The notes under the pieces are model-generated. The model saw only the letters and a program-made list of their open reading frames with translations. It made no database searches and was not told the DNA's origin. Both the position numbers and the translations under genes were made by a program. This document shows, piece by piece, positions 7,416-16,143 of a DNA stretch of 64,000 nucleotides (the first letter of the stretch is position 1; each line of letters starts with the position of its first letter). The stretch comes from Candidatus Rifleibacteriota bacterium. GTDB lineage: Bacteria > Muiribacteriota > Ozemobacteria > Ozemobacterales > Ozemobacteraceae. Where the stretch lies: contig JANJUX010000035.1 in NCBI GenBank assembly GCA_024710355.1, forward strand, positions 1 through 64,000, read 5' to 3'.

Positions 7416-8018
7416 TCAACAGAGCGCAGCCAGGCCGGCCTGATGGTATTTCAACAGCCCGATCAAAGATTGCCGGCAGGCCTTGCGATTGCTCTCAGAG
7501 CCTAAAATCGTTATGGTGACGTTTATAAGATTTTCGTATATTCCGGTCAGCAGAACAGGGTCGGGTCTGGCATCAGACCTGCCCACGATACCGGCAAAAA
7601 AATCACCTGCCTTTTCTATAACCGTCTTCTGGGCGACAGTTCGAAAATCATGCCACCTGGTGCCGCTGCAGCCGCGCAGAAGAATCAGAAGTTTCTGCCG
7701 GTTATCGAGAATGAATTTTAAAAGCGCGGCGTTGCTCTTGCGAAATTCTCGCGAAACGGCAATTTGCTTCGCGTTCATACCCATTGCCAGGTCGATTTTT
7801 TGCCGCAGCATCTGCAGGCAGCTTTCGACAAAGCTTTCAGGAATAAGGGCATAGAGAAGCTCTTCTTTGTTGCTGTGATAACGATACAGATTGCCGGTCG
7901 ATATGCCTGCCATGGCCGCAATTTCAGCCATGGTCGTGCAATCGAAGCCACGGGCCGCGAAAAGCTGCAGGGCCGCCCGTTCGATTTGAACTCTTATATT
8001 GTTTTTCAGAATCTGCAT
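7416..8018 (-). CDS. TetR-family transcriptional repressor
   Basis: 200 residues from ATG 8018 (or 207 from ATG 8039). The N-terminal helix-turn-helix is typical: ERAALQLFAARGFDCTTMAE followed by IAAMAGISTGNLYRYHSNKEELL. The C-terminal ligand and dimerisation domain is unremarkable. The sigma70-type promoter (TTGACG-N17-TATTTT) would place the transcript start at about 8037, on top of the first ATG, so either that ATG is leaderless or translation begins at 8018; I choose 8018. A perfect inverted repeat covers the transcript start, so it very likely represses itself as well as the flavodoxin gene downstream. The ligand is unknown, perhaps a redox-active or electrophilic compound given the target. 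Confidence 0.85.
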   Translation of the reverse strand: MQILKNNIRVQIERAALQLFAARGFDCTTMAEIAAMAGISTGNLYRYHSNKEELLYALIPESFVESCLQMLRQKIDLAMGMNAKQIAVSREFRKSNAALLKFILDNRQKLLILLRGCSGTRWHDFRTVAQKTVIEKAGDFFAGIVGRSDARPDPVLLTGIYENLINVTITILGSESNRKACRQSLIGLLKYHQAGLAALC

Positions 8019-8043
8019 AATAATGAATTTATTGTTCATTATT
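8019..8043 (-). promoter_or_regulatory. TetR autoregulatory operator
   Basis: Perfect 9-bp inverted repeat AATAATGAA-tttattg-TTCATTATT lying between the -10 box and the start region of the TetR gene. Its core AATGAAT...GTTCATT matches the operator in front of the flavodoxin gene. Confidence 0.75.
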
Positions 8044-8072
8044 AAAATATCTGTTTCTGGTTATTGCGTCAA
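8044..8072 (-). promoter_or_regulatory. sigma70-type promoter of the TetR gene
   Basis: On the minus strand TTGACG (8067-8072), a 17-bp spacer, and TATTTT (8044-8049), directly followed by the operator. Confidence 0.7.
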
Positions 8073-8137
8073 GTCTAAAAAAGCAATTATTTCATACTGC
8101 ATAAGCGAACTTAAGCTGGCTTGCGTGTGCCGCGGGA

Positions 8138-8824
8138 TTATTTTTTCCTGGCTGTTTTCTTGCTGGGTGGAGCTTTGGCGGGCGGGCGGGCGACGATTTC
8201 GGTGCGCCATGGCACTTTATCTTCTTTAAGTGCGAACTCAGCCGGTGAAATGCCGAATACTTCGCAGAGGTTGATTTTAAGTTCGGGAAAAAGGGCTGGG
8301 CTGGCCGGGTTGAAAATATCGAAAATTTCGGGTCGGCCATAAACACCATTAAGTAGTCTGTAAGCGGTTACCAGCTGGTCAGTGGGGTGCACGAGCCAGA
8401 ATTCTTTGACGCCATATTTTTCGTAGAGGGCCCGTTTTTTGATGTTGTCATAAGAGGCCGATGATGGCGAGACAATTTCGACAACCAGATCGGGGGAACC
8501 GAGGCAGCCTTTGTCGTCGAGTTTTTCGTGGTCGCAGATAACCGACAGATCAGGCTGCACGACGTCGAAAATCTCATTTTCATTTTTTGCACGGTCAACA
8601 AAACGCACGTCGAAAGGCGCAACATAAACCTTGCAGGGCTTGCCTTTGAGAAAGTTGGCAAACTGCAGAAAGAGTTCGCCGAGGATTTCCTGGTGAATGC
8701 GCAGAGGAGCATTCATTGCGTAAACAGTGCCATCGATTATTTCACAGCGTTCGTCGTCAGGCCACGTCTGGTAATCAGCGTAAGACTGCTTCCTGTCATG
8801 TGTCCGCCGGGCATTTGCCACCAT
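8138..8824 (-). CDS. Uma2-family (DUF820) PD-(D/E)XK-fold endonuclease
   Basis: 228 residues from ATG 8824, preceded by AGGAGG at 6-nt spacing. Family features in order: YADYQTWPDDERCEIIDGTV (start of the Uma2 domain), HQEILGELFLQFANFL, VQPDLSVICDHEKLD, SPDLVVEIVSPSSASYD (the core D...E-x-V active-site pattern) and YEKYGVKEFWLVHP. The C-terminus is a basic, alanine- and proline-rich tail. Uma2 proteins are very widespread as single genes, are often mobile, and their biological role is poorly defined; some resemble restriction-type nucleases. It stands alone here. Confidence 0.9.
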   Translation of the reverse strand: MVANARRTHDRKQSYADYQTWPDDERCEIIDGTVYAMNAPLRIHQEILGELFLQFANFLKGKPCKVYVAPFDVRFVDRAKNENEIFDVVQPDLSVICDHEKLDDKGCLGSPDLVVEIVSPSSASYDNIKKRALYEKYGVKEFWLVHPTDQLVTAYRLLNGVYGRPEIFDIFNPASPALFPELKINLCEVFGISPAEFALKEDKVPWRTEIVARPPAKAPPSKKTARKK

Positions 8825-8891
8825 ATAACACCTCCTGCGTTTCACAAAATTATAACACAGCCCTTTTTTTATGCAATTGGTCTGAAGCCTG

Positions 8892-11800
8892 ATGTCTTGT
8901 GTTAAAATTCACGGCATGAGAGAAAAGGCGATCGGAAAAAAGCGGAGCAACTTCTGGCTGAGGATGTTGCCGTTTATCATGTGGCTGCTGCCGGTTCTGG
9001 CTCTGAACATCGGGTTCAGATTTCTGGCCAGGATCGAGCTGAGCTGGAAAGAGCGTGAGCTCGCTGAAACGGCACAGCAGGAGCTGGAGGCGTTGACCCG
9101 CAGTTCGACGGCCGAATATCGTCTGAACCGTTTTGGCGGGCAGATTATCGACAAACTGACGGTTGCCGGGAGCGGTGTTTATGATCAGAGCAGCTGGCAG
9201 CAGCTGCAAAGCTCTCTGTTTGCAGATATTGGCCAGGTTTTTCCCGACTTCAAGCTGCATGTCTTTGGCAAAGCGACGGCAAAGGCTGAATTCGAAATGC
9301 TGCATGCGCATAGCGACAAAGTCGAGAGTCGTCGCGCCATGGGCATGATTTTTAATCACCTGACAGGGCAGCATAAGGGGCTGGTGTTGCCTGACAACAT
9401 CAAGCGGCAGCGTGACAAAATCGCCGAAAATTATTTCGGGGTCGGTATCAGCACCGACGCGGTTGCCGGCAGCATGAAAGGTCGTACCTGCAATATTCTG
9501 CACAGTCGGCGACCACACTGGTTTGTCTGGGATTATTACGAAAAGCCTGATGGCACGGGCTACGGTTATATGATGACCGCCGAAGTGCTCGAAAGCACAC
9601 GAGTCTCTGCTTTGCAGACCGCTGCCGAAGAATGTCGCAGGCGGGGCAAAGGAGTGGGCGCTTTCGTTCCGGTGCTGAAATTCAGAGACCCCGTGGTCGG
9701 CTCGGAAAAGCTCACCAGGTCTGCTCTTTTCAGAAGCTGGCGTGAAAAGGAAGTCAGGCACCTTTTTTACGATCGCATCCACTGGATGGAACATGGCCCG
9801 CCGGCACCGGCGAACCTTGGCCGCTATAGAATTTACAGTCATCTTGGTTCAGGCATGAATCATCTTTCGGTGTTTGCAGCGAAACTGCCGCCTGTAATAC
9901 CGGTGCCGCTCTGGCTTGAGTTTCTCAATACATGCAGCGGTTTTATCTGGGTATTGCTCATTTGTCGTGGTCTTATTCTCAATATCTGGCCAGAAATGTC
10001 GCTGACCCGAAGGTTTCTGATGCTGTATTTTCTGGCTGCCACCTTCCCGCTTGGTTTTCTAGGGATCTCTGCCGTTGCTTATCATCTGCAGATCGAACGT
10101 TCGGCCCGCAACCAGATTGCCGACAATCTCGAAGGTTGTTTGAGGCAGGTCGAAAGCACCCGCATGCAGCTGCAGGACGATTATCAGAAGGTTGCGCGTC
10201 GATTGTTCTCTGACTCGAAGCTTGCACAGCTTATCAAACTGCACGGGCACTCCTCAGCAGAAGTTGAGCGATACATTCTTAATGAGTTTTATTCGCACGA
10301 GCCGCCACTTCCTTTGATCGGCTTCATGCTTCTAGATAATGCCGGTAAAGGCCTTGAATTTGCCAGTGACGCGGCTTCTAAAGTTCGGCTGAAGAACATT
10401 TTCGGGGTATATCGTGCTCCGGTAATAGAAAACATGCGAAAACGATTTCTCAAAAATAAACCCGAAGAAAAGCTGCCTGAATTTGAGGTTACAGATGAAG
10501 AGAAGTTTGGTTCACAGGCTTACAATTCGCTTTCGGGCAATACTTTCAGCCACGAAATAGAGAAACGCCGCAATTTCTGCATCGGCCAGACATCAGGCGA
10601 GATGACCGCCAAATTGATTTATGATCAGATCGAAATTGATGATCTTCCGGCCGCGGTTTTATTCCTCGTCTGGGATGAAGGAAAACTATTCGAGAAATCG
10701 GTTTCGCTTGCCATCGAAGGCTTTCGCCGCGATTTTGCCGATTTTTCGTTCATTGCTTTTAGAAACACGCCTCAGGGCCTCAGAATTCTTTATCGCCCGG
10801 AGAATGACGATCTTGCTGCTCAGGGCTTTTCTGGAGCTGCCAGAGTTACTGAAACGGCTGCAGCCAGAGGGGGCACCGTAAAAAATCACCTGCATGGCAT
10901 GACTGTGGTTGCCATGCCTTACGGGCAAAACTCAGAAATAATTGTTGCCGGCATGGCTGGTCACAGCAGGATAGAGCATGACAGTGCGGTGCGTCGGCGA
11001 ACTTTCGAGATATTGATATTTATTTCACTGATGATTGCAGGTCTATGCGCAAGGTTTGTCGCGACACTGCTGCTGCAGCCGATAACAACTTTAAAGATTG
11101 CTCTCGACAAGGTTTCGCAGGGAGATTACAGCTTTAATCTTGCAGTTGCAGGGAAAGATGAGCTTGCCAGCCTGACCGGCGAATTCGGAAAAATGGTCGA
11201 GGGTTTGAAAGAGCGTGAACGCCTGTCGGCTCTGCTGTCTGATCATGCGGTTGAGGCTCTGGCCAAGAATTCAGAAGAGACCGGTCAGCTTCAGAGTCGT
11301 TCATTTCGAGGTATTGCACTGGTTTCTGACATCAGGAGCTTTACGACCCTCTGTGAGACTTACCAGACTCATGAAATAACCGAGATGCTGAACCATCATT
11401 TTGCTGCCATGTCAGAGGTGATAAACGGTAATGGCGGGCGCATATACAAATTTATCGGTGACGCGGTCGAGGCTATTTTTGAAGGACCTGACGGCAGAGT
11501 CGTTGCGCTGAATGCCATTTCTGCTGCCGTTAAGATGCAGAAGGCAATGCAGGAAATCAACCAGCATCGTCGCAACCGCGGTTTATTCACCTATGCTTCC
11601 GGGGTTGGGCTTGCCTGTGGCGAGTTTCATGCCGGGCATGTCGGCAGCGATGATACCCGACTTGATTACAGCATTATCGGCGAGGCTTTCGCTGTTGCCG
11701 CTAATCATGAGGCCGCGACCAAAAAGTGCCGGGATCTTCCGATAGCCTTTTCCGCTGATGTTGCCGCTTTGATTGAGCCCGGAATCAAAGTCTGCCAAAT

Positions 11801-14800
11801 TGATGAAGACGGCGAGGTTTTTTCGTTGCAGCCTGATCAGGACCAGGTCAGAAAAATAGGTGAGGATTTTGCCGGTCTGGAAATTCTCAAGGTTGTCGAA
11901 GATGCTTCCCCTGCAAGTGTAGCAGAGAATCCAGAACTGCAGAAGACCACAGACTTGAACCAATTTTTTCTGGTTTTTTCTGTGGCTGTTTTTGCGGTGG
12001 CTCTGGCAATCGGCATTTTTTATGGCTTTGAGTGGCGGCGGCAAAGGGCAAAAGAGGTTGCCAGACATCAGGCTGAACAGAAGATCGCAAGGCTTGCCAG
12101 ACAGCTCAGATCAGACAGTGCCGGCTATGTCGCCATGGAGACGGTAATGAACGACTGTCTTAAAAGGGTCGAGAGCCGCCTCGCCTTCGAACCTTCAGAA
12201 AATGATGCCGGGTTGATGCGGGCCGAGGTCGAGCGCACGCTTGCCGACCTGTCGCGGGCCGGTTTCCGACCGACGCGAGTAATGGGTATCAATCTGAATC
12301 GTGGGCATGAAATAACTGCAGAAACTTTCTACAGGCATGGTATGGCCGGGGAGCAGGAAGAGCGGTTTTTCTGGCTGGCGCGTTATCTGGGGCTCATTTA
12401 TCAGCGGGTTGACTCAATCCCTCTGCGTGGCAGGGTCGACCCGTTCCTTTCGGAACTTTTCGGTTCAAGCGGCTCAGCTGAGTTTCTGACAAATGAGAAA
12501 ATCGGCTTTGTCGGTCTGACCATGAATGGCCAGAAGCAGGAAGCGGTTTACTGGAATTATATGAAAGTTTTTCCGGCGAGGCTGGCTGGTGCAAGACTGC
12601 CAGAAAAAAATTCCGACCTGTTTTTTTATGACCATTATCTGGCAAGGGTTGCGGGGGTTGTAGTCGTCACAGTTCCGGTTGAGCAGCTGCGTGATAACCC
12701 GTCGCTGCTTGCTGAGGCATACAGCGATAACGATGTGACCCTGTCGGTAAAAACACCTGCCGGTATTGAATACGGCCGCGAAAGCTCTAAGGTGGGGCAA
12801 AGCGAGCCACAATCCATCGCATCGCCAACGGGGCGGGTTTTCCATACTGAAAATATCAGGGTCGGCGGCGAGATTTGCGAATTCCGACTTGGCAGTGCTA
12901 TTGAGGTTGAAGACAGCTCTCAGAGGCGAAATCAGATTCTATTCCTTGTTCTGTTAACCATTTTGATCATCTGGTTTGCGGGCAAAACCCTTTTGGGCAG
13001 CAGTTTTATCAATCGCTCGATTCGAGCCCAGATTCTTCTTTCAATTCTTATGACCGCCATGGTGCCATTGTTGACAGTTTTTTTCGTCGCCCAGAGTTTT
13101 GTGTTTGAAAATCATCAGGCGCTTCTGCATCAGCAGAGAACTGAATTGAAACGGTTTCTCGATGAGTTTGAGCTGCGCCAGGGATACTACCAGCAGGTCG
13201 TTACCTGGCAGCTTGAGCGCTATAGCACAAACCCGAGGGTAACCGCACTCGTTGCCCGATCGGTAAATGAGATCCAGAACAGCGATTTTTTAGCTGAATT
13301 CAGCAGATACTTTGCCGGGGTTTATCAGGCAGTCAACCTGGTTGGCGACTGGAGCTCGAGTGTCACGGTCAGAAATGTGATTCTCGTAAATCGCACCGAA
13401 AAAGAGCTTACCTACCGCGAAAATAAGAGCAAAGATGAGTTCTCCGCGTTATTGGGTCAGGTGATCAGACTTCTGCTGAAAAATCTCTCATTACAGGCAG
13501 GCGGTTCTGAACTGCAGATGCAGAACGTCAAGGGCGAACTGTTTTTTGATGCGGCGATGAAGAGTATCAGGTCTAACTTCGGCGATGAAGCCTATCTAAG
13601 GTTGAACGCAGCACACGGCATGCCGGTTGAGTTTGCCATCACTACCGGAGCGGCCATGATGCTTTCATTTGTATTGCCAACGATTTCGCAGCCCGAGGCC
13701 GCTCTTACATGGATGGTGACCTTTGCCGGCGGCGGTTACATGACGCGGATTGCCAAACGAAATCAGTCGCCATGGGCCGTTTTTACGCTTGAATATCATT
13801 CGTACGGCTGCATTGAAGATCAGTTCGTGCCATGGCCAGGTCTGAGACTCGGCAGGGCGGCCGGCTGGGTCAATGCCTCGAATCTGCCAGTGTCTTTTGA
13901 AGAAAAGGTGGGCGACGAACTGGTGACGATCGAGGGGCGCCCCGGTATCAGACAACCTCACAATTTTGTGATTGGTGCGGCAATGCAGCGGCCGGTCACC
14001 GAAGAAACCCTAAAAATAAGCATTTACAGCCGCTATCTGTTGGTTATGGCGGTTGTGCTGTTCATTCTGATCGGTCTGCAGACTGCGGCTGACATTACCG
14101 TGCCGGTTCAGGCTCTGACAGAGGGCATGCGCCAGATCAGTCTTGAAAACTATGCCTTTCGCATCAATCTCGACCGCGAAGACGAGCTTGGGCAGCTTTG
14201 CCGGTCGTATGACCGGTTTGCCCGGAGCCTGTCAGAGAAAGAAACGATGGGGAAAATGCTGTCGCGCAGCGCCCGGCAGGCAGTGCTGAGTGGTGACGGT
14301 CTGGCTGGTGCCTGGCGTGAATTTGTTTTTATTTTCTGCGGCAGCCTTGATTTTACGGCCCGACTCGGCTCTGAAGGCACCGGGCATCTTTTCAAACTGT
14401 TGAAAGAGCAGGTTGCGATGATCTGCAGAATCATACTTGAAGAGGGCGGCGATATCGATAAACTGATTGGTGACAAGGTGCTGGGTGTGTTTCCGATTGA
14501 AGAAGGTCACGCGGTAGCGGCGCGCCAGGCAGCTGTAAGAGCCGCTGAACGTATTGTGGCTGCTGAAAAGTCCGGCAGTCTGCATTTTTCAATGGCAACA
14601 GGCGTCAACGCGGGCAAAGTAATCAGCGGCATGCTGGGTTTCGGCTCAAAACGAGATTTTACTGTCATTGGTGACGCGGTGAATGTTTCGGCGAGAATTC
14701 AGAAAGAGGCCGAAAAACTGCCTGATTCGCGCTGCCTGTATTCTGAGAGCTTTATAAAAGGTCTGGCAGATGGCTCGGGTTTTGTTTTGCACGGCGAAAC

Positions 14801-14849
14801 GGCTCTTAAGGGCAAATCAGAAAAGGTGCGTCTCTTTAAGAGGGCCTGA
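8892..14849 (+). CDS. giant tandem receptor-type class III nucleotide cyclase
   Basis: 1985 residues made of two homologous halves with a period of ~1000. Each half has a membrane segment (~28-45; 1024-1045), a long outside domain, two membrane segments (~340-360 and 378-400; 1349-1366 and 1379-1401), a second outside domain, a membrane segment (~706-728; 1714-1733), a HAMP domain and a class III cyclase domain (~800-985; 1805-1985). Domain 1 has both metal aspartates (D813 in VSDIRSF, D857 in KFIGD) but lacks the transition-state Asn/Arg (A934 and N938 in GEAFAVAAN). Domain 2 lacks the first metal Asp (G1817 in FCGSLDF) but has D1861, N1931 and R1935 (IGDAVNVSAR). Only one composite site should work, as in animal C1/C2 enzymes. 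K853/K1857 and T1924 favour ATP, giving cAMP. An alternative start is the ATG at 8916; neither has a clear ribosome site. The 3' end overlaps the convergent gene by 14 nt. Confidence 0.93.
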   Translation: MSCVKIHGMREKAIGKKRSNFWLRMLPFIMWLLPVLALNIGFRFLARIELSWKERELAETAQQELEALTRSSTAEYRLNRFGGQIIDKLTVAGSGVYDQSSWQQLQSSLFADIGQVFPDFKLHVFGKATAKAEFEMLHAHSDKVESRRAMGMIFNHLTGQHKGLVLPDNIKRQRDKIAENYFGVGISTDAVAGSMKGRTCNILHSRRPHWFVWDYYEKPDGTGYGYMMTAEVLESTRVSALQTAAEECRRRGKGVGAFVPVLKFRDPVVGSEKLTRSALFRSWREKEVRHLFYDRIHWMEHGPPAPANLGRYRIYSHLGSGMNHLSVFAAKLPPVIPVPLWLEFLNTCSGFIWVLLICRGLILNIWPEMSLTRRFLMLYFLAATFPLGFLGISAVAYHLQIERSARNQIADNLEGCLRQVESTRMQLQDDYQKVARRLFSDSKLAQLIKLHGHSSAEVERYILNEFYSHEPPLPLIGFMLLDNAGKGLEFASDAASKVRLKNIFGVYRAPVIENMRKRFLKNKPEEKLPEFEVTDEEKFGSQAYNSLSGNTFSHEIEKRRNFCIGQTSGEMTAKLIYDQIEIDDLPAAVLFLVWDEGKLFEKSVSLAIEGFRRDFADFSFIAFRNTPQGLRILYRPENDDLAAQGFSGAARVTETAAARGGTVKNHLHGMTVVAMPYGQNSEIIVAGMAGHSRIEHDSAVRRRTFEILIFISLMIAGLCARFVATLLLQPITTLKIALDKVSQGDYSFNLAVAGKDELASLTGEFGKMVEGLKERERLSALLSDHAVEALAKNSEETGQLQSRSFRGIALVSDIRSFTTLCETYQTHEITEMLNHHFAAMSEVINGNGGRIYKFIGDAVEAIFEGPDGRVVALNAISAAVKMQKAMQEINQHRRNRGLFTYASGVGLACGEFHAGHVGSDDTRLDYSIIGEAFAVAANHEAATKKCRDLPIAFSADVAALIEPGIKVCQIDEDGEVFSLQPDQDQVRKIGEDFAGLEILKVVEDASPASVAENPELQKTTDLNQFFLVFSVAVFAVALAIGIFYGFEWRRQRAKEVARHQAEQKIARLARQLRSDSAGYVAMETVMNDCLKRVESRLAFEPSENDAGLMRAEVERTLADLSRAGFRPTRVMGINLNRGHEITAETFYRHGMAGEQEERFFWLARYLGLIYQRVDSIPLRGRVDPFLSELFGSSGSAEFLTNEKIGFVGLTMNGQKQEAVYWNYMKVFPARLAGARLPEKNSDLFFYDHYLARVAGVVVVTVPVEQLRDNPSLLAEAYSDNDVTLSVKTPAGIEYGRESSKVGQSEPQSIASPTGRVFHTENIRVGGEICEFRLGSAIEVEDSSQRRNQILFLVLLTILIIWFAGKTLLGSSFINRSIRAQILLSILMTAMVPLLTVFFVAQSFVFENHQALLHQQRTELKRFLDEFELRQGYYQQVVTWQLERYSTNPRVTALVARSVNEIQNSDFLAEFSRYFAGVYQAVNLVGDWSSSVTVRNVILVNRTEKELTYRENKSKDEFSALLGQVIRLLLKNLSLQAGGSELQMQNVKGELFFDAAMKSIRSNFGDEAYLRLNAAHGMPVEFAITTGAAMMLSFVLPTISQPEAALTWMVTFAGGGYMTRIAKRNQSPWAVFTLEYHSYGCIEDQFVPWPGLRLGRAAGWVNASNLPVSFEEKVGDELVTIEGRPGIRQPHNFVIGAAMQRPVTEETLKISIYSRYLLVMAVVLFILIGLQTAADITVPVQALTEGMRQISLENYAFRINLDREDELGQLCRSYDRFARSLSEKETMGKMLSRSARQAVLSGDGLAGAWREFVFIFCGSLDFTARLGSEGTGHLFKLLKEQVAMICRIILEEGGDIDKLIGDKVLGVFPIEEGHAVAARQAAVRAAERIVAAEKSGSLHFSMATGVNAGKVISGMLGFGSKRDFTVIGDAVNVSARIQKEAEKLPDSRCLYSESFIKGLADGSGFVLHGETALKGKSEKVRLFKRA

Positions 14850-15315
14850 TCAACTCATATTCAGAAATACCATAGACTGCAACCAGTCGCTCGACAAGAG
14901 TTTCGCGCACGACGATCACCAAGTCGATGTCTGCTCCGAGCAGGGCTTCGAGTAGATGATGAAACCCGTCGCCCTGCACTTCAAGATGCCCGGCCTCATC
15001 GAGATAAAAGCGCCTGATGTTGTTGAGTATGGCATTCTGGGTGATGTGACGGGCAAAGAGAAAGCCGGCACTGCTGAAGCTGAAGCGATCGTTGAGGCGG
15101 GCGGTTTCATCCCAGCCCGGTGGAATATGGTTGAAGGTGCGGATGAGAGGGCAGGTCAGACCGGTTTTGAGGTGAAAAAGGTCGTAACCGGTCATTTCTG
15201 CGCCGACCCAGACTTTTTTGCAGGCAAAGCCGTCCGCCTCCGGAAAATTTTGATAATCATTGAGAACCCATGAGGTTTTGCCGCTGTTTACCGGCCCGGT
15301 CAGCAGGTAGATCAT
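14836..15315 (-). CDS. THEP1-like P-loop nucleoside triphosphatase
   Basis: 159 residues from the ATG at 15315, which overlaps the stop of the upstream HAD gene as ATGA; this decides the start. MIYLLTGPVNSGKTSW is a Walker A loop at the extreme N-terminus. RRFYLDEAGHLE is the Walker B and DE(x)G motif of the NTPase_1/THEP1 family, followed by a VIVVRETLVERLV strand. Members hydrolyse NTPs slowly in vitro; their cellular role is unclear. It is the last gene of the leftward ferredoxin, PdxY, HAD, THEP1 string, and its end overlaps the giant cyclase gene on the other strand by 14 nt. Confidence 0.8.
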   Translation of the reverse strand: MIYLLTGPVNSGKTSWVLNDYQNFPEADGFACKKVWVGAEMTGYDLFHLKTGLTCPLIRTFNHIPPGWDETARLNDRFSFSSAGFLFARHITQNAILNNIRRFYLDEAGHLEVQGDGFHHLLEALLGADIDLVIVVRETLVERLVAVYGISEYELIRPS

Positions 15316-16136
15316 CGGTTGAGTTCCTGCAGCCACTGTTCGGCCGCAATGGCGAAACCGTGCTCATCATTGGCGGGTGCGGTAAGAAAGCGCCGGCGCA
15401 GGTCTTCTGGCCCGTTGGCGACGACAAAGCCGTGGTTTGTCCATTCGAGCATGGCGAGGTCATTGTAGTCGTTACCGATACTCATGGTGTGGCGCTGCTC
15501 GATACCGAGTTCTTCGCACAGCCACCTGGCCGCAAGCCCTTTTGATGCGTGCGGGTGAAAGACTTCGATCCAGACGTGCCGGCCGTCAATTGGCGAAGTG
15601 GTTCTGATGATGCTCAGATTCGGAAACCTTCTCTGTAGTTCTTGGATGATTGCCAGACCATCGGTAGAGATTGCAAGAAACTGGGTGGCGCGTGAAAGCT
15701 GTTGATATGGCCCCTGGATGGCGAATTCTTTGAGATAATGCAGTCGCGACAGCAGGTCGGAAGACGGTTCTGGTGCCGCAAACCAGTGAAAACGGTGATT
15801 CTCGGGTATCGGGTGATGAATCGAAAAATCGACTTCACATTCGAGAAAGAATTCGGAGAGGGCGTGGATATCGTGGCGGCCGAGTTCATGGGCGCAGATG
15901 ACATGATCGTCTTCGAATGAGCAGATGCCGGCGCCGGTTGAGAAGACCAGGTAGTCGAAAGGCAGATCATGTTTGACTACCTCGCGTGAAGAATGTAGGG
16001 TGCGGCCGGTGGCAGCCACTCTGACAACGTCATTTTCGCCGAGCCGGTGCAGCATGGCAAGATTCTCGGGGCTGATGCGGCCCGAGCTGTTGAGAAAGGT
16101 GCCGTCGAGATCGGTTAGAACCATGCCGCGTGGCAT
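15312..16136 (-). CDS. HAD-superfamily phosphatase, Cof/SPP type
   Basis: 274 residues from ATG 16136 (AGGAG at 10-nt spacing). MVLTDLDGTFL holds the nucleophile and acid aspartates (DxD) near the N-terminus. AATGRTLHSSREVV is motif II, a lysine-poor cap (residues ~85-190) follows, and MSIGNDYNDLAMLEW is motif IV with the GNDxND signature. Cof-type enzymes dephosphorylate sugar phosphates, PLP or flavin mononucleotide. The gene next to it encodes a pyridoxamine kinase (7 bp upstream), so a vitamin B6 phosphatase or a sugar phosphatase are both reasonable. The substrate cannot be read from sequence. Confidence 0.85.
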   Translation of the reverse strand: MPRGMVLTDLDGTFLNSSGRISPENLAMLHRLGENDVVRVAATGRTLHSSREVVKHDLPFDYLVFSTGAGICSFEDDHVICAHELGRHDIHALSEFFLECEVDFSIHHPIPENHRFHWFAAPEPSSDLLSRLHYLKEFAIQGPYQQLSRATQFLAISTDGLAIIQELQRRFPNLSIIRTTSPIDGRHVWIEVFHPHASKGLAARWLCEELGIEQRHTMSIGNDYNDLAMLEWTNHGFVVANGPEDLRRRFLTAPANDEHGFAIAAEQWLQELNR

Positions 16137-16143
16137 TTTGTAT

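Noticed and set aside
8850..9842. 330-codon minus-strand open frame opposite the cyclase gene
   Set aside because: It lies opposite well-supported coding sequence and lacks any domain or ribosome site; a typical antisense shadow in moderately GC-rich DNA.
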